Source: an uncultured Sterolibacterium sp. (lineage in GTDB: Bacteria; Pseudomonadota; Gammaproteobacteria; Burkholderiales; Rhodocyclaceae). Taken from it: 60,956 bases of DNA. The notes under the pieces were generated by a model. The model was given only the letters and a program-made list of their open reading frames with translations, made no database searches and was not told the origin of the DNA. Both the position numbers and the translations under genes were made by a program. Positions within the stretch are counted from its first letter, which is position 1, and each line of letters begins with the position of its first letter. Shown in pieces: positions 1-8,010 of the stretch. Where the stretch lies: contig CAIVDC010000059.1 of the NCBI GenBank assembly GCA_903904605.1, positions 1-60,956 of the forward strand. Reading direction: 5' to 3'.

Positions 1-1
1 C

Positions 2-253
2 GAAGTCTTGCCGGGCTTTCTCTCGAGCACATGGTTTGCGCTGGCCGCGCCGCCGAAGACGCCCCCGGCAATCGTCAACAAGCTGTCCGCGGCGGCGGTC
101 GAGGCCCTGAAGCAGCCGGATGTCGCCAAGCGCCTGGACGAGCTCGGCCTCGATGCGATCGGCAGCACGCCGGCGGAGATGGCCCAGTTCACCCGGCAGG
201 AGACCGAGCGATGGGGCAAGGTGATCCGTATCTCCGGTGTGACGCTGCAGTAA
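2..253 (+). CDS. C-terminal fragment of a TctC/Bug-family solute-binding protein
   Basis: The frame is open from the left edge of the window and ends at a TAA, so only about the last 83 residues are present. They resemble the C-terminal lobe of periplasmic binding proteins of the tripartite tricarboxylate transporter (Bug/TctC) family: a segment like LPGFLSSTWFALAAPPKTP, then a helix with IVNKLSAAAVEAL, then a RLDELGLD segment and a short tail. Such proteins bind carboxylates or other small organic acids in the periplasm and pass them to TctAB-type permeases or sensors. The ligand cannot be deduced. The start and signal peptide lie outside the window. Confidence 0.75.
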   Translation, partial: EVLPGFLSSTWFALAAPPKTPPAIVNKLSAAAVEALKQPDVAKRLDELGLDAIGSTPAEMAQFTRQETERWGKVIRISGVTLQ

Positions 254-345
254 TCCGAACGGTCGAAGGCCTTGGCTTCCAGGTCCCTTCACCGCGCTAA
301 TGTTTCTATGCCAGAATGAAAAGCTGTTGGCAAAGGAACGCTGCG

Positions 346-2001
346 ATGGACACTGGCCACTTGCCGTTGATGACGACCCACGAGGTTTTCAACCAGGCGT
401 CGCCCCTGGCGGACGTCAACCTGTACTCGGGCAATATCGCCCTGCAGGAGGCGCTGACGCGCGAAGGCGCCGGCGACGCGCACGACTGGATGATGGCGCG
501 CGGCGCCGAACTGGGCTCGACCGAGATGATCCGGCAGGCGACGGAGGCGAACCGGTTTCCGCCGACGCTCAAGCTCTTCGACCACGGCGGCCGGCGCTGC
601 GACGAGGTCGAGTTCCATCCGAGTTACCACGAACTGATGGCTTATCTCAAGCGCCACGGCGCGTCGAGCGCTCCCTGGTCCGAACCGAAGCCGGGCGCCC
701 AGGTCAGGCGCGCCGCCTTCTTCATGATGTATGCGGAGACCGAGGACGGCACGCTCTGCCCTACCACCATGACCTATGCCGTGGTGCCCGCCATCGCGCG
801 CGACCGGCCGCTCGCCGAAGAGTGGCTGCCGCGCATCTATTCGCGCGACTACGACGGGCGTTTCCTGCCGGCGCAGCAAAAGCGCGGGGTGACCTTGGGC
901 ATGGGCCTCACCGAGAAACAGGGAGGCTCGGACGTGCGCGCCAACACCACGAGGGCCGAGCCGGTCGCCGCCGATGCCGGCGGGCGCGAATTCCGCATCG
1001 TCGGCCACAAATGGTTCTTCTCCGCGCCGATGTGCGACGCCTTCCTGATTCTCGCGCAGTCGCCCGGCGGCCTCTCCTGCTTCCTGTTGCCGCGCTTCAC
1101 GCCCGACGGCAAGGTCAACGCGATCCGCATCCAGCGCCTCAAGGACAAGATGGGCGACCGCTCCAACGCGGGCGCCGAGGTGGAGTTCTGGGGCGCCAGC
1201 GCTTGGCTGGTCGGCGAGGAAGGCCGCGGCGTGCCGACCATCCTCGAGATGGGCACCTACTGCCGTCTGGACTGCGCGCTGGGCAGCGCCGGCCTGATCC
1301 GCCAGTCGGTCGCACAGGCGCTGCATCACGCCCACCATCGCGCGGCCTTCGGCCAACTGCTGATCAAGCAGCCCCTGATGAGAAACGTCCTGGCGGATCT
1401 CGCCGTCGAGTCCGAGGCCGCGACGGCCCTGGCGCTGCGCCTGGCGCGCGCCTTCGACGAGCAGGACGAGCAGGCCCTGGCCTTGCGCCGTCTGCTGACG
1501 CCGGCCGTCAAGTACTGGATCTGCAAGCGCGGACCGACGGTCGGCGCGGAGGCGATGGAGGTTCTCGGCGGCAACGGTTTCATCGAGGAGGGCGTGATGG
1601 CGCGGGTCTACCGCCAGATGCCGCTCAATTCGATCTGGGAAGGCTCGGGCAATGTCATGTGCCTGGACGTATTGCGCGCCATGGCCAAGAATCCGCGCTG
1701 CCTAGAGGCTCTGGCCGCGGAACTGGCGCCGGCACTGGGACGCGACCCACGGCTCGACAAGTTCGCCGCGAAACTCAAGGACGAGCTGATGCGGCCCGAG
1801 GGCCTCGAGTCGCGCGCGCGTCTGGTGACCGAGAATATCGCCCTGGCGCTGCAGGGCGCCTTGCTGCTGCGCTTCGCCCCCGAGAGCGTGGCCGGTGCCT
1901 TCTGCGCCTCGCGCCTCGCCGGAAACCGGGGGCAGGCCTTCGGCACCCTGGCCGGCGACAGCGACTTCGCCGGCATCCTGGAGCGCGCCTGGCCGCAATG
2001 A
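346..2001 (+). CDS. aidB: AidB-like acyl-CoA dehydrogenase
   Basis: A 551-residue flavoprotein that matches E. coli AidB (about 541 residues) along its length. Recognisable segments are VFNQASPLADVNLYSG at the N-terminus, GMGLTEKQGGSDVRANTTRA, GHKWFFSAPMCDAF, AGGLSCFLLPRF, RLKDKMGDRSNA and MEVLGGNGFIEE. AidB is an FAD-binding acyl-CoA dehydrogenase homologue of the adaptive response to alkylation, with DNA-binding ability and isovaleryl-CoA dehydrogenase activity in E. coli. I chose the ATG at 346 over one 30 bases upstream because AAAGGA at 332-337 gives an 8-base spacing and the resulting N-terminus aligns with E. coli AidB. The transglutaminase-like gene follows after 22 bases and is probably co-transcribed. 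No alkylation-response regulator is adjacent. Confidence 0.88.
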   Translation: MDTGHLPLMTTHEVFNQASPLADVNLYSGNIALQEALTREGAGDAHDWMMARGAELGSTEMIRQATEANRFPPTLKLFDHGGRRCDEVEFHPSYHELMAYLKRHGASSAPWSEPKPGAQVRRAAFFMMYAETEDGTLCPTTMTYAVVPAIARDRPLAEEWLPRIYSRDYDGRFLPAQQKRGVTLGMGLTEKQGGSDVRANTTRAEPVAADAGGREFRIVGHKWFFSAPMCDAFLILAQSPGGLSCFLLPRFTPDGKVNAIRIQRLKDKMGDRSNAGAEVEFWGASAWLVGEEGRGVPTILEMGTYCRLDCALGSAGLIRQSVAQALHHAHHRAAFGQLLIKQPLMRNVLADLAVESEAATALALRLARAFDEQDEQALALRRLLTPAVKYWICKRGPTVGAEAMEVLGGNGFIEEGVMARVYRQMPLNSIWEGSGNVMCLDVLRAMAKNPRCLEALAAELAPALGRDPRLDKFAAKLKDELMRPEGLESRARLVTENIALALQGALLLRFAPESVAGAFCASRLAGNRGQAFGTLAGDSDFAGILERAWPQ

Positions 2002-2023
2002 CCTCGATCCGCTTGGAGCTTCA

Positions 2024-2698
2024 ATGAACATCGATCCGGCCTGGTTGGCACCGACCTTCTTCCTAGACTACGAATCGCGCGAGGTGCAGGACTTCGTCCA
2101 CAAGGCGGTGGGCGATGCGGGAACGCAGAGGGAACGAGCGGTGCGGCTGTATTACGCCGTGCGCGATGGCATCCGCTACGATCCCTACCGCTTCCGCATC
2201 GAGCCGGCGTGGTACCAGGCCAGTCACACGGTGCTCGAAGGCGCCGCCTACTGCGTGCCCAAGGCGCTGCTCTATGCCGCCGGACTGCGCCTGCTGGGCA
2301 TTCCGGCACGCCCGGGTTTTGCCGACGTGCGCAACCATCTGGCGACCGAGCGCCTCCTGCAGATGACCGGCACGGACCTGTTTTCCTGGCACGGCTATGT
2401 CGCCCTGCTGCTCGACGGCCGATGGCTGAAGGCGACGCCGGTATTCAACGTCGAAATGTGCGAGCGTTTCCACGTGCTGCCGCTGGAATTCGATGGCACC
2501 GCGGACTCGCTGATGCAGCCCTTCGATGCCCGCGCGAGGCGGCACATGGAATACGTCAACTACCACGGGGAGTTCGATGATCTGCCTTACGAGGAACTGT
2601 CTGCGGAGATGGTCCGCGCCTATCCGAAACTGATCGCGCTTGCCGCGGGCAGGTCAGCGGAGGATTTCGAACGCGAGGCCATCCGCGAGACGCCCTGA
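2024..2698 (+). CDS. Transglutaminase-like superfamily protein
   Basis: A 224-residue cytoplasmic protein with no signal peptide. It carries a transglutaminase-like Cys-His pattern: AAYCVPKALLYAAGLRLLG with the probable nucleophile Cys, GIPARPGFADVRNH after it, and WHGYVALLLDGRWLKATPVFN with the candidate His and a following Asp. Members of this superfamily hydrolyse or transfer amide bonds, and many bacterial ones have no known substrate. The ATG at 2024 follows TTGGAG with good spacing, and the gene lies 22 bases after the AidB-like gene. The gene downstream is on the other strand. Family assignment is fairly firm; the function is unknown. Confidence 0.75.
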   Translation: MNIDPAWLAPTFFLDYESREVQDFVHKAVGDAGTQRERAVRLYYAVRDGIRYDPYRFRIEPAWYQASHTVLEGAAYCVPKALLYAAGLRLLGIPARPGFADVRNHLATERLLQMTGTDLFSWHGYVALLLDGRWLKATPVFNVEMCERFHVLPLEFDGTADSLMQPFDARARRHMEYVNYHGEFDDLPYEELSAEMVRAYPKLIALAAGRSAEDFEREAIRETP

Positions 2699-2712
2699 GA
2701 CCGGTCGAGACT

Positions 2713-3186
2713 TCAGTCGAAATAGCTCCGGGCCGCTTCGAGATGCGCGGCGAAGTAGCCGTGATTCAGGCTTTCCGCGCGGACCCGGCCGTTCGAGTTC
2801 GGCGCATGGACGAAACGCCCGTCGCCGATGTAGATGCCGACGTGAGAAAAGGGTTTGTGACGGGTGTTGAAAAACACCAGATCGCCCGGCAGCAGTTTGC
2901 TCAATTCGACCGGACGACCTTTTTTGGCCATGTCGGCGGCGCTGCCGGCCAGCCGGATTCCCGCCGCCTGGCTGAAGACATGGCTCACCATGCCGCTGCA
3001 ATCGAGTCCGGCTTCGGGGTTCTTGCCGCCATAGCGGTAGCCGGTGTCGATCAGGCCCAGCGCGTAGACCGCGATGTCCCGGCCTCTTTCGTTCGCCGAG
3101 GAAACCGTCGGCGCGGGAGGGGACGGAGCCGGGGGCAGAAGCCCGCAGCCCCCGAGCAGCAGGGCGATTGCGGCATAGCGGATCAC
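2713..3186 (-). CDS. NlpC/P60 (C40) lipoprotein peptidase
   Basis: A 157-residue cell-wall endopeptidase of the NlpC/P60 family, which typically cleaves gamma-D-Glu to diamino-acid bonds in murein stem peptides. Catalytic elements are visible: Cys in LDCSGMVSHVF, His in FSHVGIYIGDG and the following FVHAPN strand. The N-terminus reads VIRYAAIALLLGGC, a short hydrophobic signal ending in the lipobox LGGC, so the product should be an outer-membrane lipoprotein. The lipobox position argues for the GTG at 3186 rather than start codons up to 150 bases upstream, but the ribosome site (GACGAGAA) is weak. The single-domain size matches Spr/NlpC-type enzymes. Confidence 0.85.
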   Translation of the reverse strand: MIRYAAIALLLGGCGLLPPAPSPPAPTVSSANERGRDIAVYALGLIDTGYRYGGKNPEAGLDCSGMVSHVFSQAAGIRLAGSAADMAKKGRPVELSKLLPGDLVFFNTRHKPFSHVGIYIGDGRFVHAPNSNGRVRAESLNHGYFAAHLEAARSYFD

Positions 3187-3292
3187 CTCGGTATTCTCGT
3201 CGCGGAAAAGCCCCTGGATCGATGGAGCAGACAGGGAAATACGGTGCAATTGACGGCCGGGCATCCTCGGACGATTGTGCAGGGCGGCGGTT

Positions 3293-3607
3293 TTATCTTC
3301 CTCCCGGGCCTGCGGCGCGCACGCCCATGAAGGCACCACGCAAGCGCTGTACGCCGCGCCAGAACAGCCAGCTCCGCCCGGCCAAGCGCAGCGCGGCGCG
3401 CGGCCGCGCCACCAGGAGGGCTACCAGCGCGGCTACCGGCAGTGCCGGGTGGCGGCGCAGCCAGGCTATCCCCGCCTGCACCCGGTCGACCGCGGAAAAA
3501 GCCGGCGCCCAAGCGCCTGCCTGATCGGCAAAGGTGCTGCGCAAGTCGGCGCTCTTCAGCCGCAGGCGCTGTTTCTTCAGGGCCAACTCGAGCAATCCCG
3601 GGCTCAC
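3293..3607 (-). CDS. yqjK: YqjK-like small protein
   Basis: A 104-residue basic protein with an N-terminal helix (LLELALKKQRLRLKSADLRS) and a short hydrophobic stretch (LPVAALVALLVARPRAAL), followed by an Arg-rich tail. Its position as the third gene of a yqjD-yqjE-yqjK set supports the name more than sequence similarity does. Its ATG overlaps the stop of the upstream holin-like gene by 4 bases (ATGA), indicating translational coupling. In enterobacteria YqjD/E/K are stress-induced inner-membrane proteins, YqjD being associated with ribosomes in stationary phase. The biochemical role of YqjK is unknown. Confidence 0.65.
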   Translation of the reverse strand: MSPGLLELALKKQRLRLKSADLRSTFADQAGAWAPAFSAVDRVQAGIAWLRRHPALPVAALVALLVARPRAALRLAGRSWLFWRGVQRLRGAFMGVRAAGPGGR

Positions 3608-3990
3608 CGGCTCTCCCCTTCCTCTCGGCGGCCCAGCGCGGCGCGGTCTTCAGCCAATTCCGCCAGGCTGGAGGAGAACAGGCGGGTCCGGGCACGTGCG
3701 CAACGCCAGACCATGGACAGTGCCATGCCGCCGCAGACCAGAAATAATGCGGTGAAGCAGCCGAGCACCAGCAGACGATGGCTTTCCCAGAAGAGCACGG
3801 TCAGGAATAGCGCCAGGAACACGATTCCGGTGCCCAGCAGCAACAACGCCAAGGCGCCATAGCCGATCAGTCCGAGCAGGCGGAGCTTTTCTTCCTCTAA
3901 TTCAGTGGCAAGGAGCTCGAGGCGGTTCTCCAGCAGCCCGAGCGCCGTGTTCAACAGGCCTCGTAGCGAGGCGAACAGGCCGCCGCCCAT
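3604..3990 (-). CDS. yqjE: YqjE/holin-superfamily-III membrane protein
   Basis: A 128-residue inner-membrane protein. The N-terminus is an amphipathic helix (LFASLRGLLNTALGLLENRLELLATE), followed by two hydrophobic segments at about residues 40-68 (starting LIGYGALALLLLGTGIVFLA) and 73-95. This is the layout of the phage_holin_3_6/YqjE family. It sits 11 bases downstream of the YqjD-like gene and overlaps the YqjK-like gene, so the three form one operon on the minus strand. Despite the family name, it is not part of a prophage here: no phage genes are nearby. A role in envelope stress is inferred from E. coli only. Confidence 0.8.
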   Translation of the reverse strand: MGGGLFASLRGLLNTALGLLENRLELLATELEEEKLRLLGLIGYGALALLLLGTGIVFLALFLTVLFWESHRLLVLGCFTALFLVCGGMALSMVWRCARARTRLFSSSLAELAEDRAALGRREEGESR

Positions 3991-4001
3991 CGTCGGGAGA
4001 C

Positions 4002-4313
4002 TCAGCGTCGGCCTATCAGCAGGCCGACGAGAAAGCCGATGCCCGCGGCGACGCCGACCGAAGCCCAGGGATTGTCCTGCACGTAGTCGTCAGCGGCGCG
4101 GCCTACCTGCTTTGCCTTGTCGACCAAAGCGGCTTCGGCTTCGGCCAGCTTGGCCTTGGCGGTGTTCAGGTGATCCTGCGCCTTGCTGCGCAATTCGCCC
4201 ATCTTTTCGCCAGCCTGGCCGGCGGTGGCCCGCAGCATCTCTTCTGCATCGGCCACGACAACGCGGAAATCGGCAATCAATTTTTCTTTAGTGACTTGGC
4301 TCAGTTCGCTCAT
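4002..4313 (-). CDS. yqjD: DUF883 (ElaB/YqjD) membrane-anchored protein
   Basis: A 103-residue protein of the ElaB/YqjD family. A long amphipathic helical region (VTKEKLIADFRVVVADAEEM through about residue 80) is followed by the diagnostic motif DYVQDNPWASVGVAAGIGFL and a C-terminal tail anchor ending in LIGRR. E. coli members are C-tail-anchored inner-membrane proteins that bind stationary-phase ribosomes. The ATG at 4313 is preceded by GGAGAG at proper spacing, so longer versions extending 48 bases upstream are unlikely. It is the first gene of the three-gene yqj operon. Confidence 0.85.
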   Translation of the reverse strand: MSELSQVTKEKLIADFRVVVADAEEMLRATAGQAGEKMGELRSKAQDHLNTAKAKLAEAEAALVDKAKQVGRAADDYVQDNPWASVGVAAGIGFLVGLLIGRR

Positions 4314-4667
4314 GATTCTCTCCGTGACAAATGAATAAAGCAATAGTGACAGACTAACCACTTTTCATCGCAGAAGCAAGGCTCTGGGCCGGGATTCCGA
4401 GCTCCTGGCGATCTTCACTCCGGCTTGCCCGGGTTCGCCGTAAGAGCTGGCGATCCGCGATCGGGAGAGCGTGACTGCTGAAGCCCGGTAACCTGTCGGG
4501 GGCCGGCTGAGGCGTCGATCTCACTCAGTTCCGGCATGGCGATAGGGCAAGCTGTCGCGCGACAAAGCTGCCAGCGCTCGGTCGATCCGCACCGCAACTC
4601 CCGAGCCCGGCTTGGGCACCTCGGCTATGGAAGTGCAGCCCTGCCCTTGTGCGTCCAGGCACATATT

Positions 4668-4682
4668 GCACCGCAACAGTGC
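4668..4682 (+). promoter_or_regulatory. NtrC-like binding site
   Basis: The sequence GCACCGCAACAGTGC fits the NtrC dyad GCACC-N5-GGTGC with one mismatch. It is centred about 120 bases upstream of the transcription start predicted from the adjacent sigma-54 element, a usual enhancer distance. A single degenerate site is weak evidence on its own; the location is what makes it credible. Confidence 0.4.
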
Positions 4683-4771
4683 GGCTAGTGCTCAAGTCCG
4701 GCCCCTGCCCCTGGCTCCATAACCTCCGACAAGCCATACAGGAAGCCGGTTTACGGCCGGCAATGGAAAGT

Positions 4772-4787
4772 TGGCATTGTTGTTGCG
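4772..4787 (+). promoter_or_regulatory. Sigma-54 promoter of the nitrate assimilation operon
   Basis: TGGCATTGTTGTTGCG has GG and GC at the exact -24/-12 spacing of the RpoN consensus TGGCAC-N5-TTGCW. It predicts a start near 4798, three bases before the first hairpin of the leader described next. That agreement between two independent signals raises confidence. NtrC-dependent sigma-54 transcription is common for assimilatory nitrate genes in proteobacteria. Confidence 0.65.
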
Positions 4788-4800
4788 TTAGGAAAGGCAT

Positions 4801-4840
4801 GGTCGGGGCAATGGCGTCCCGACCGACGACAAAGGCGTCG
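4801..4840 (+). promoter_or_regulatory. ANTAR-target (NasR/NasT-type) two-hairpin leader RNA
   Basis: Two adjacent hairpins each present a six-base loop with A at position 1 and G at position 4, the hallmark of ANTAR-protein target RNAs. Hairpin 1 has arms 4801-4809 and 4816-4824 (nine pairs including one G-U) and loop AATGGC. Hairpin 2 has arms CGAC 4827-4830 and GTCG 4837-4840 and loop AAAGGC. The 3' half of hairpin 2 is also the beginning of the terminator stem, so forming hairpin 2 should block termination. In Klebsiella and Azotobacter, NasR or NasT bind such leaders to allow nitrate operon expression when nitrate or nitrite is present. The protein itself is not in this window. Confidence 0.75.
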
Positions 4841-4877
4841 CGTTTCCGCAGCAGGGGGAAGCGCGCCGCTTTTTTTT
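4834..4877 (+). terminator. Leader intrinsic terminator (attenuator) of the nitrate operon
   Basis: Arm 4834-4847 pairs with arm 4857-4870 (about 13 pairs with one T/C mismatch and two G-U pairs) around a nine-base loop, directly followed by eight Ts at 4870-4877. It lies about 100 bases upstream of the first gene of the operon, so it is an attenuator and not the end of a gene. Its 5' arm overlaps the second antiterminator hairpin. Confidence 0.75.
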
Positions 4878-4978
4878 CGGCCCGAGGGAGATGCACCCAT
4901 GGATAGAGACGAACTCTCAGCCACCAGCCCGCAACGCCAGCCGCCGCTGAAGACGGCATCGATCGTGCAGTCATCGTC

Positions 4979-6211
4979 ATGAACAGGAGCTCCAAATTGG
5001 ACAAGAAATCCTTCCTCAAGGCCGGACATGCCCCGACGCTGTTCGCCTCCTTCCTCTATTTCGATCTGTCCTTCATGGTCTGGGTCATCCTGGGGCCGCT
5101 GGGCGTGCAGATCTCCCAGGATCTCGGCCTGAGTTTCGCCCAGCGCGGCTTGATGGTGGCGACGCCGGTACTCGCCGGCGCGGTGCTGCGCATCGTCATG
5201 GGCATCCTGGTCGATCACCTGAAGCCGAAGAGGGCCGGCACCATCGGCCAGATCATCGTGCTGGCGGCGTTGGCCTACGCCTGGCATCACGGCGTCCATT
5301 CTTTCCCTGAAACCCTGATCCTGGGAGTCTTCCTCGGCTTTGCCGGCGCCTCGTTCGCCGTGGCGTTGCCGCTGGCTTCGCGCTGGTACCCCCCCGAGCA
5401 CCAAGGCACGGCGCTGGGCATCGCCGGGGCCGGCAACTCCGGAACCGTGCTGGCCGCCCTGTTCGCCCCAGGTCTCGCCGCCGCCTTCGGCTGGAGCAAC
5501 GTCCTCGGCCTGGCGCTGATTCCGCTCGGTATCGTCCTCGTCGTCTATTTGCTGCTGGCCAAGGATGCGCCCGAATGCCCGGCTCCCAAGAGTTTGGCCC
5601 AGTACTTCAAGGTGCTGCGGGACAAGGATGCCTGGTGGTTCATGTTCTTTTACTCGGTCACCTTTGGCGGCTTCGTTGGCCTGGCGTCCTCCCTGACGAT
5701 CTACTTCAATGCCCAGTACGGCCTCGACGCCAAAACTGCCGGCTTCTACACTGCCGCCTGCGTTTTCGCCGGCTCGCTGGTGCGACCGATAGGCGGCGCC
5801 GTGGCCGACCGCATCGGCGGAATCCGCAGCCTGACCGCCATGTACCTCGTCGCCGCGATCTCCCTGGCCATCGTCAGCATCGGGCTGCCGACCGCCTGGG
5901 CCGCCCTGGGCGTCTTCGTGGTGGCCATGCTCTCGCTGGGCATGGGCAACGGCGCGGTCTTTCAACTGGTGCCGCAACGCTTCCGCAGCGAGATCGGCGT
6001 CATGACCGGGCTGGTCGGCATGGCCGGCGGCGTTGGCGGCTTCTACCTCGCCTCTTCGCTCGGTTATTCCAAGCAGTTCACGGGAAGCTATCAGGCCGGC
6101 CTGCTGATTTTCGCCGCATTGGCTATCGTCGCCCTGATCGGGCTCACATCGGTCAAGATGCGTTGGCGCACCACCTGGGGAGCGGCGTCGATGACCACGG
6201 CGCGGATCTGA
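4979..6211 (+). CDS. nasA: Nitrate/nitrite MFS transporter (NarK/NasA family)
   Basis: A 410-residue major facilitator with about 12 membrane segments. The nitrate-nitrite-porter signature is present: GASFAVALPLASRWYPPEHQ followed by GTALGIAGAGNSGT in the first half, and LSLGMGNGAVFQLVPQRF in the second half. It imports nitrate (possibly exchanging or exporting nitrite) across the inner membrane for the cytoplasmic reductases encoded downstream. It is the first gene of the nas operon. The start ATG has no strong ribosome site, but the N-terminus fits the family. Expression is expected to depend on the sigma-54 promoter and ANTAR leader upstream. Confidence 0.9.
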   Translation: MNRSSKLDKKSFLKAGHAPTLFASFLYFDLSFMVWVILGPLGVQISQDLGLSFAQRGLMVATPVLAGAVLRIVMGILVDHLKPKRAGTIGQIIVLAALAYAWHHGVHSFPETLILGVFLGFAGASFAVALPLASRWYPPEHQGTALGIAGAGNSGTVLAALFAPGLAAAFGWSNVLGLALIPLGIVLVVYLLLAKDAPECPAPKSLAQYFKVLRDKDAWWFMFFYSVTFGGFVGLASSLTIYFNAQYGLDAKTAGFYTAACVFAGSLVRPIGGAVADRIGGIRSLTAMYLVAAISLAIVSIGLPTAWAALGVFVVAMLSLGMGNGAVFQLVPQRFRSEIGVMTGLVGMAGGVGGFYLASSLGYSKQFTGSYQAGLLIFAALAIVALIGLTSVKMRWRTTWGAASMTTARI

Positions 6212-6221
6212 AATCCGACGC

Positions 6222-7988
6222 ATGAGCGGCGAGACCGACATGAACCTGGTTCCTCTGCGCAAGCCTGCCGCAGCGCCCATCGCAGTGAAGGGCGCTGCGG
6301 GGCAGTTGAGCGTCGCCCTAGCTCATTCGACGCTGGCCGGGCGGCGCGGCCGAAACGAAGACTTTGTCGGCGCGACGGCTCCCGAGGGCGCAGAGCTCGC
6401 GGTCAAGGGCATGCTCCTGGTGGTCGCCGACGGCGTCGGCGGCCATGCCAACGGCCGCGAAGCGGCGGAGTTCTCGGTGCGCAACCTGCTCGCCGACTAT
6501 TATTCGACCCCGGATACCTGGGGTGTCGCCAAGTCCCTCGACGCGGTGCTCCAGGCCGCCAACCGCTGGCTGTTGTCCCATGCCCGCAAGGCTCCGGAGA
6601 AGGCCGGCATGGCCACCACGCTCACCGCCATGGTGTTGCGCGGTTCGCGCTATTACGTCGGCCACGTCGGCGACACCCGGGCCTATCTGTGGCGCGAGGG
6701 TCGGCTGACCCAGTTGACCGAGGACCACACCTGGGACCATCCGGAATTTTCCAACGTCCTGCGTCGCGCCATTGGTCTGGACGACCACCTCGTGGTCGAT
6801 CGGACCGACGGCGAACTGCAGCCCGGCGATCGCTTCGTCCTGGTCTCTGACGGCGTCTGGGCTACGCTGACCGATGGCGGCATCGGCGAACTGCTGGCTC
6901 GCCACCCTGGCGCCGAACGAGCCGCCGACGCGCTGGCCTTCGAGGCCGAACGGCGCGGCTCCACGGACAACTGCACGGCCCTGGTGGCCGATGTCGTCGG
7001 CGTGCCGGCCAACAACCTGCGCGACACCCTGGCGTCGGCGCGCAAGCTGCCGCTGCCGCCGCGCCTCAAACCCGGCCAGGAGATCGACGGTTTGCGCGTC
7101 CTCGAACTCCTGCACGAGTCGCGGGTCACGCTGCTCTACAAGGTGGTGCGGCGCGAAGCCGACGCCGGCGAGACGCTGGTGCTGAAGACGCTGCGACCCG
7201 AAGCCGGAGACGAGGAGGCGATCGCAGCCCTGGTGCACGAGGAATGGCTGGCCCGCCGCGCCGTGGCGCCCTGCTTTCCCCAGGTGATCGGCCACGAGGC
7301 GCGCGCCCACCTCTATTACCTGATGGCCTGGCAGGAGGGAGAAACGCTGAAGGCGCGGCTCGTCCGCGGCCACCGCTTCGCCCCCCACGAGGTAGCCCAG
7401 ATCGGCATCAGGCTGCTCAAGGGCGTGGCCCTCCTGCACCGGCTCGCCGTCGTCCATCGCGACATCAAGCCGGACAACCTGCAACTGGGTTCCCAGGGAC
7501 AGATCAGCATCCTCGATCTGGGCGTTGCCGCCAGCGACAGCGACGAGTTCCGCGAAATCAACAATCCCGGCACGCCCTCCTACATGGCGCCGGAACTGTT
7601 TTCCGGCCAGGCCGCGAACGAGGCCAGCGACCTCTATGCCTGCGGCGTTACCCTCTACGAACTGCTGACGCGCAAGTATCCCTACGGCGAGATCGAACCT
7701 TTCCAGAGCCCGAGATTCGGCCAGCCGATGCCGCCGACCCGTCATCGTCCCGATACTCCGGAATGGCTCGAGAGCCTGCTGCTCAAAGCCTGCGCCCGCG
7801 AGGCGAAGGAGCGTTTCGAAACCGCCGAGGAATTTCTCCTGGCCCTGGAGCGCGGCGCCCACCGGCCGCTGGCATCGCCGCGGCGGACGCCCCTGGCGGC
7901 GCGCAACCCCACCCTGGCGTTGAAGCTCCTGGCCGCCCTATCGCTCTTGGCGAACCTCGTGCTGCTGATGCTGTTGAACTGGAAATGA
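6222..7988 (+). CDS. Bifunctional PP2C phosphatase - serine/threonine kinase, membrane-anchored
   Basis: A 588-residue fusion. Residues about 30-260 are a PP2C phosphatase: RRGRNEDFVGA, VVADGVGGHANG, GHVGDTRAYLW, LVSDGVW and STDNCTALVAD supply the metal-binding Asp residues. Residues about 285-545 are a Hanks-type kinase with LVLKTL, catalytic HRDIKPDN near residue 412, ILDLGVA in place of DFG, and GTPSYMAPE near 450. A final hydrophobic helix (about 565-586) should anchor it in the inner membrane. It lies 10 bases after the nitrate transporter and 22 before nirB, so it belongs to the nitrate operon. Comparable fusions are known beside nitrate transporters in other proteobacteria; the target is not known. 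The start could also be the ATG at 6240. Confidence 0.88.
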   Translation: MSGETDMNLVPLRKPAAAPIAVKGAAGQLSVALAHSTLAGRRGRNEDFVGATAPEGAELAVKGMLLVVADGVGGHANGREAAEFSVRNLLADYYSTPDTWGVAKSLDAVLQAANRWLLSHARKAPEKAGMATTLTAMVLRGSRYYVGHVGDTRAYLWREGRLTQLTEDHTWDHPEFSNVLRRAIGLDDHLVVDRTDGELQPGDRFVLVSDGVWATLTDGGIGELLARHPGAERAADALAFEAERRGSTDNCTALVADVVGVPANNLRDTLASARKLPLPPRLKPGQEIDGLRVLELLHESRVTLLYKVVRREADAGETLVLKTLRPEAGDEEAIAALVHEEWLARRAVAPCFPQVIGHEARAHLYYLMAWQEGETLKARLVRGHRFAPHEVAQIGIRLLKGVALLHRLAVVHRDIKPDNLQLGSQGQISILDLGVAASDSDEFREINNPGTPSYMAPELFSGQAANEASDLYACGVTLYELLTRKYPYGEIEPFQSPRFGQPMPPTRHRPDTPEWLESLLLKACAREAKERFETAEEFLLALERGAHRPLASPRRTPLAARNPTLALKLLAALSLLANLVLLMLLNWK

Positions 7989-8010
7989 CCCTGAGCAGGA
8001 GAGACGAATC

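Larger units (their letters stand above)
4314..4978. other. 665-base intergenic control region between yqjD and the nitrate operon
   Basis: No convincing gene. Open frames here, including a 164-codon one on the minus strand over 4525-5019, lack family resemblance and conflict with the regulatory signals. The right part holds, in order, an NtrC-like dyad (4668-4682), a sigma-54-type promoter (4772-4787), two hexaloop hairpins (4801-4840) and an intrinsic terminator (4834-4877), all oriented toward the nitrate transporter gene. I see nothing specific in 4314-4660 apart from the presumed yqjD promoter, which I cannot place. Confidence 0.7.

Noticed and set aside
3604..3990. Phage origin of the holin-like protein
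   Set aside because: It belongs to the chromosomal yqjDEK operon, and no other phage gene is present.
4525..5019. A 164-codon open frame on the minus strand over the nitrate-operon leader
   Set aside because: No family resemblance, unusual composition, overlap with the transporter start, and conflict with the regulatory hairpins in the same DNA.
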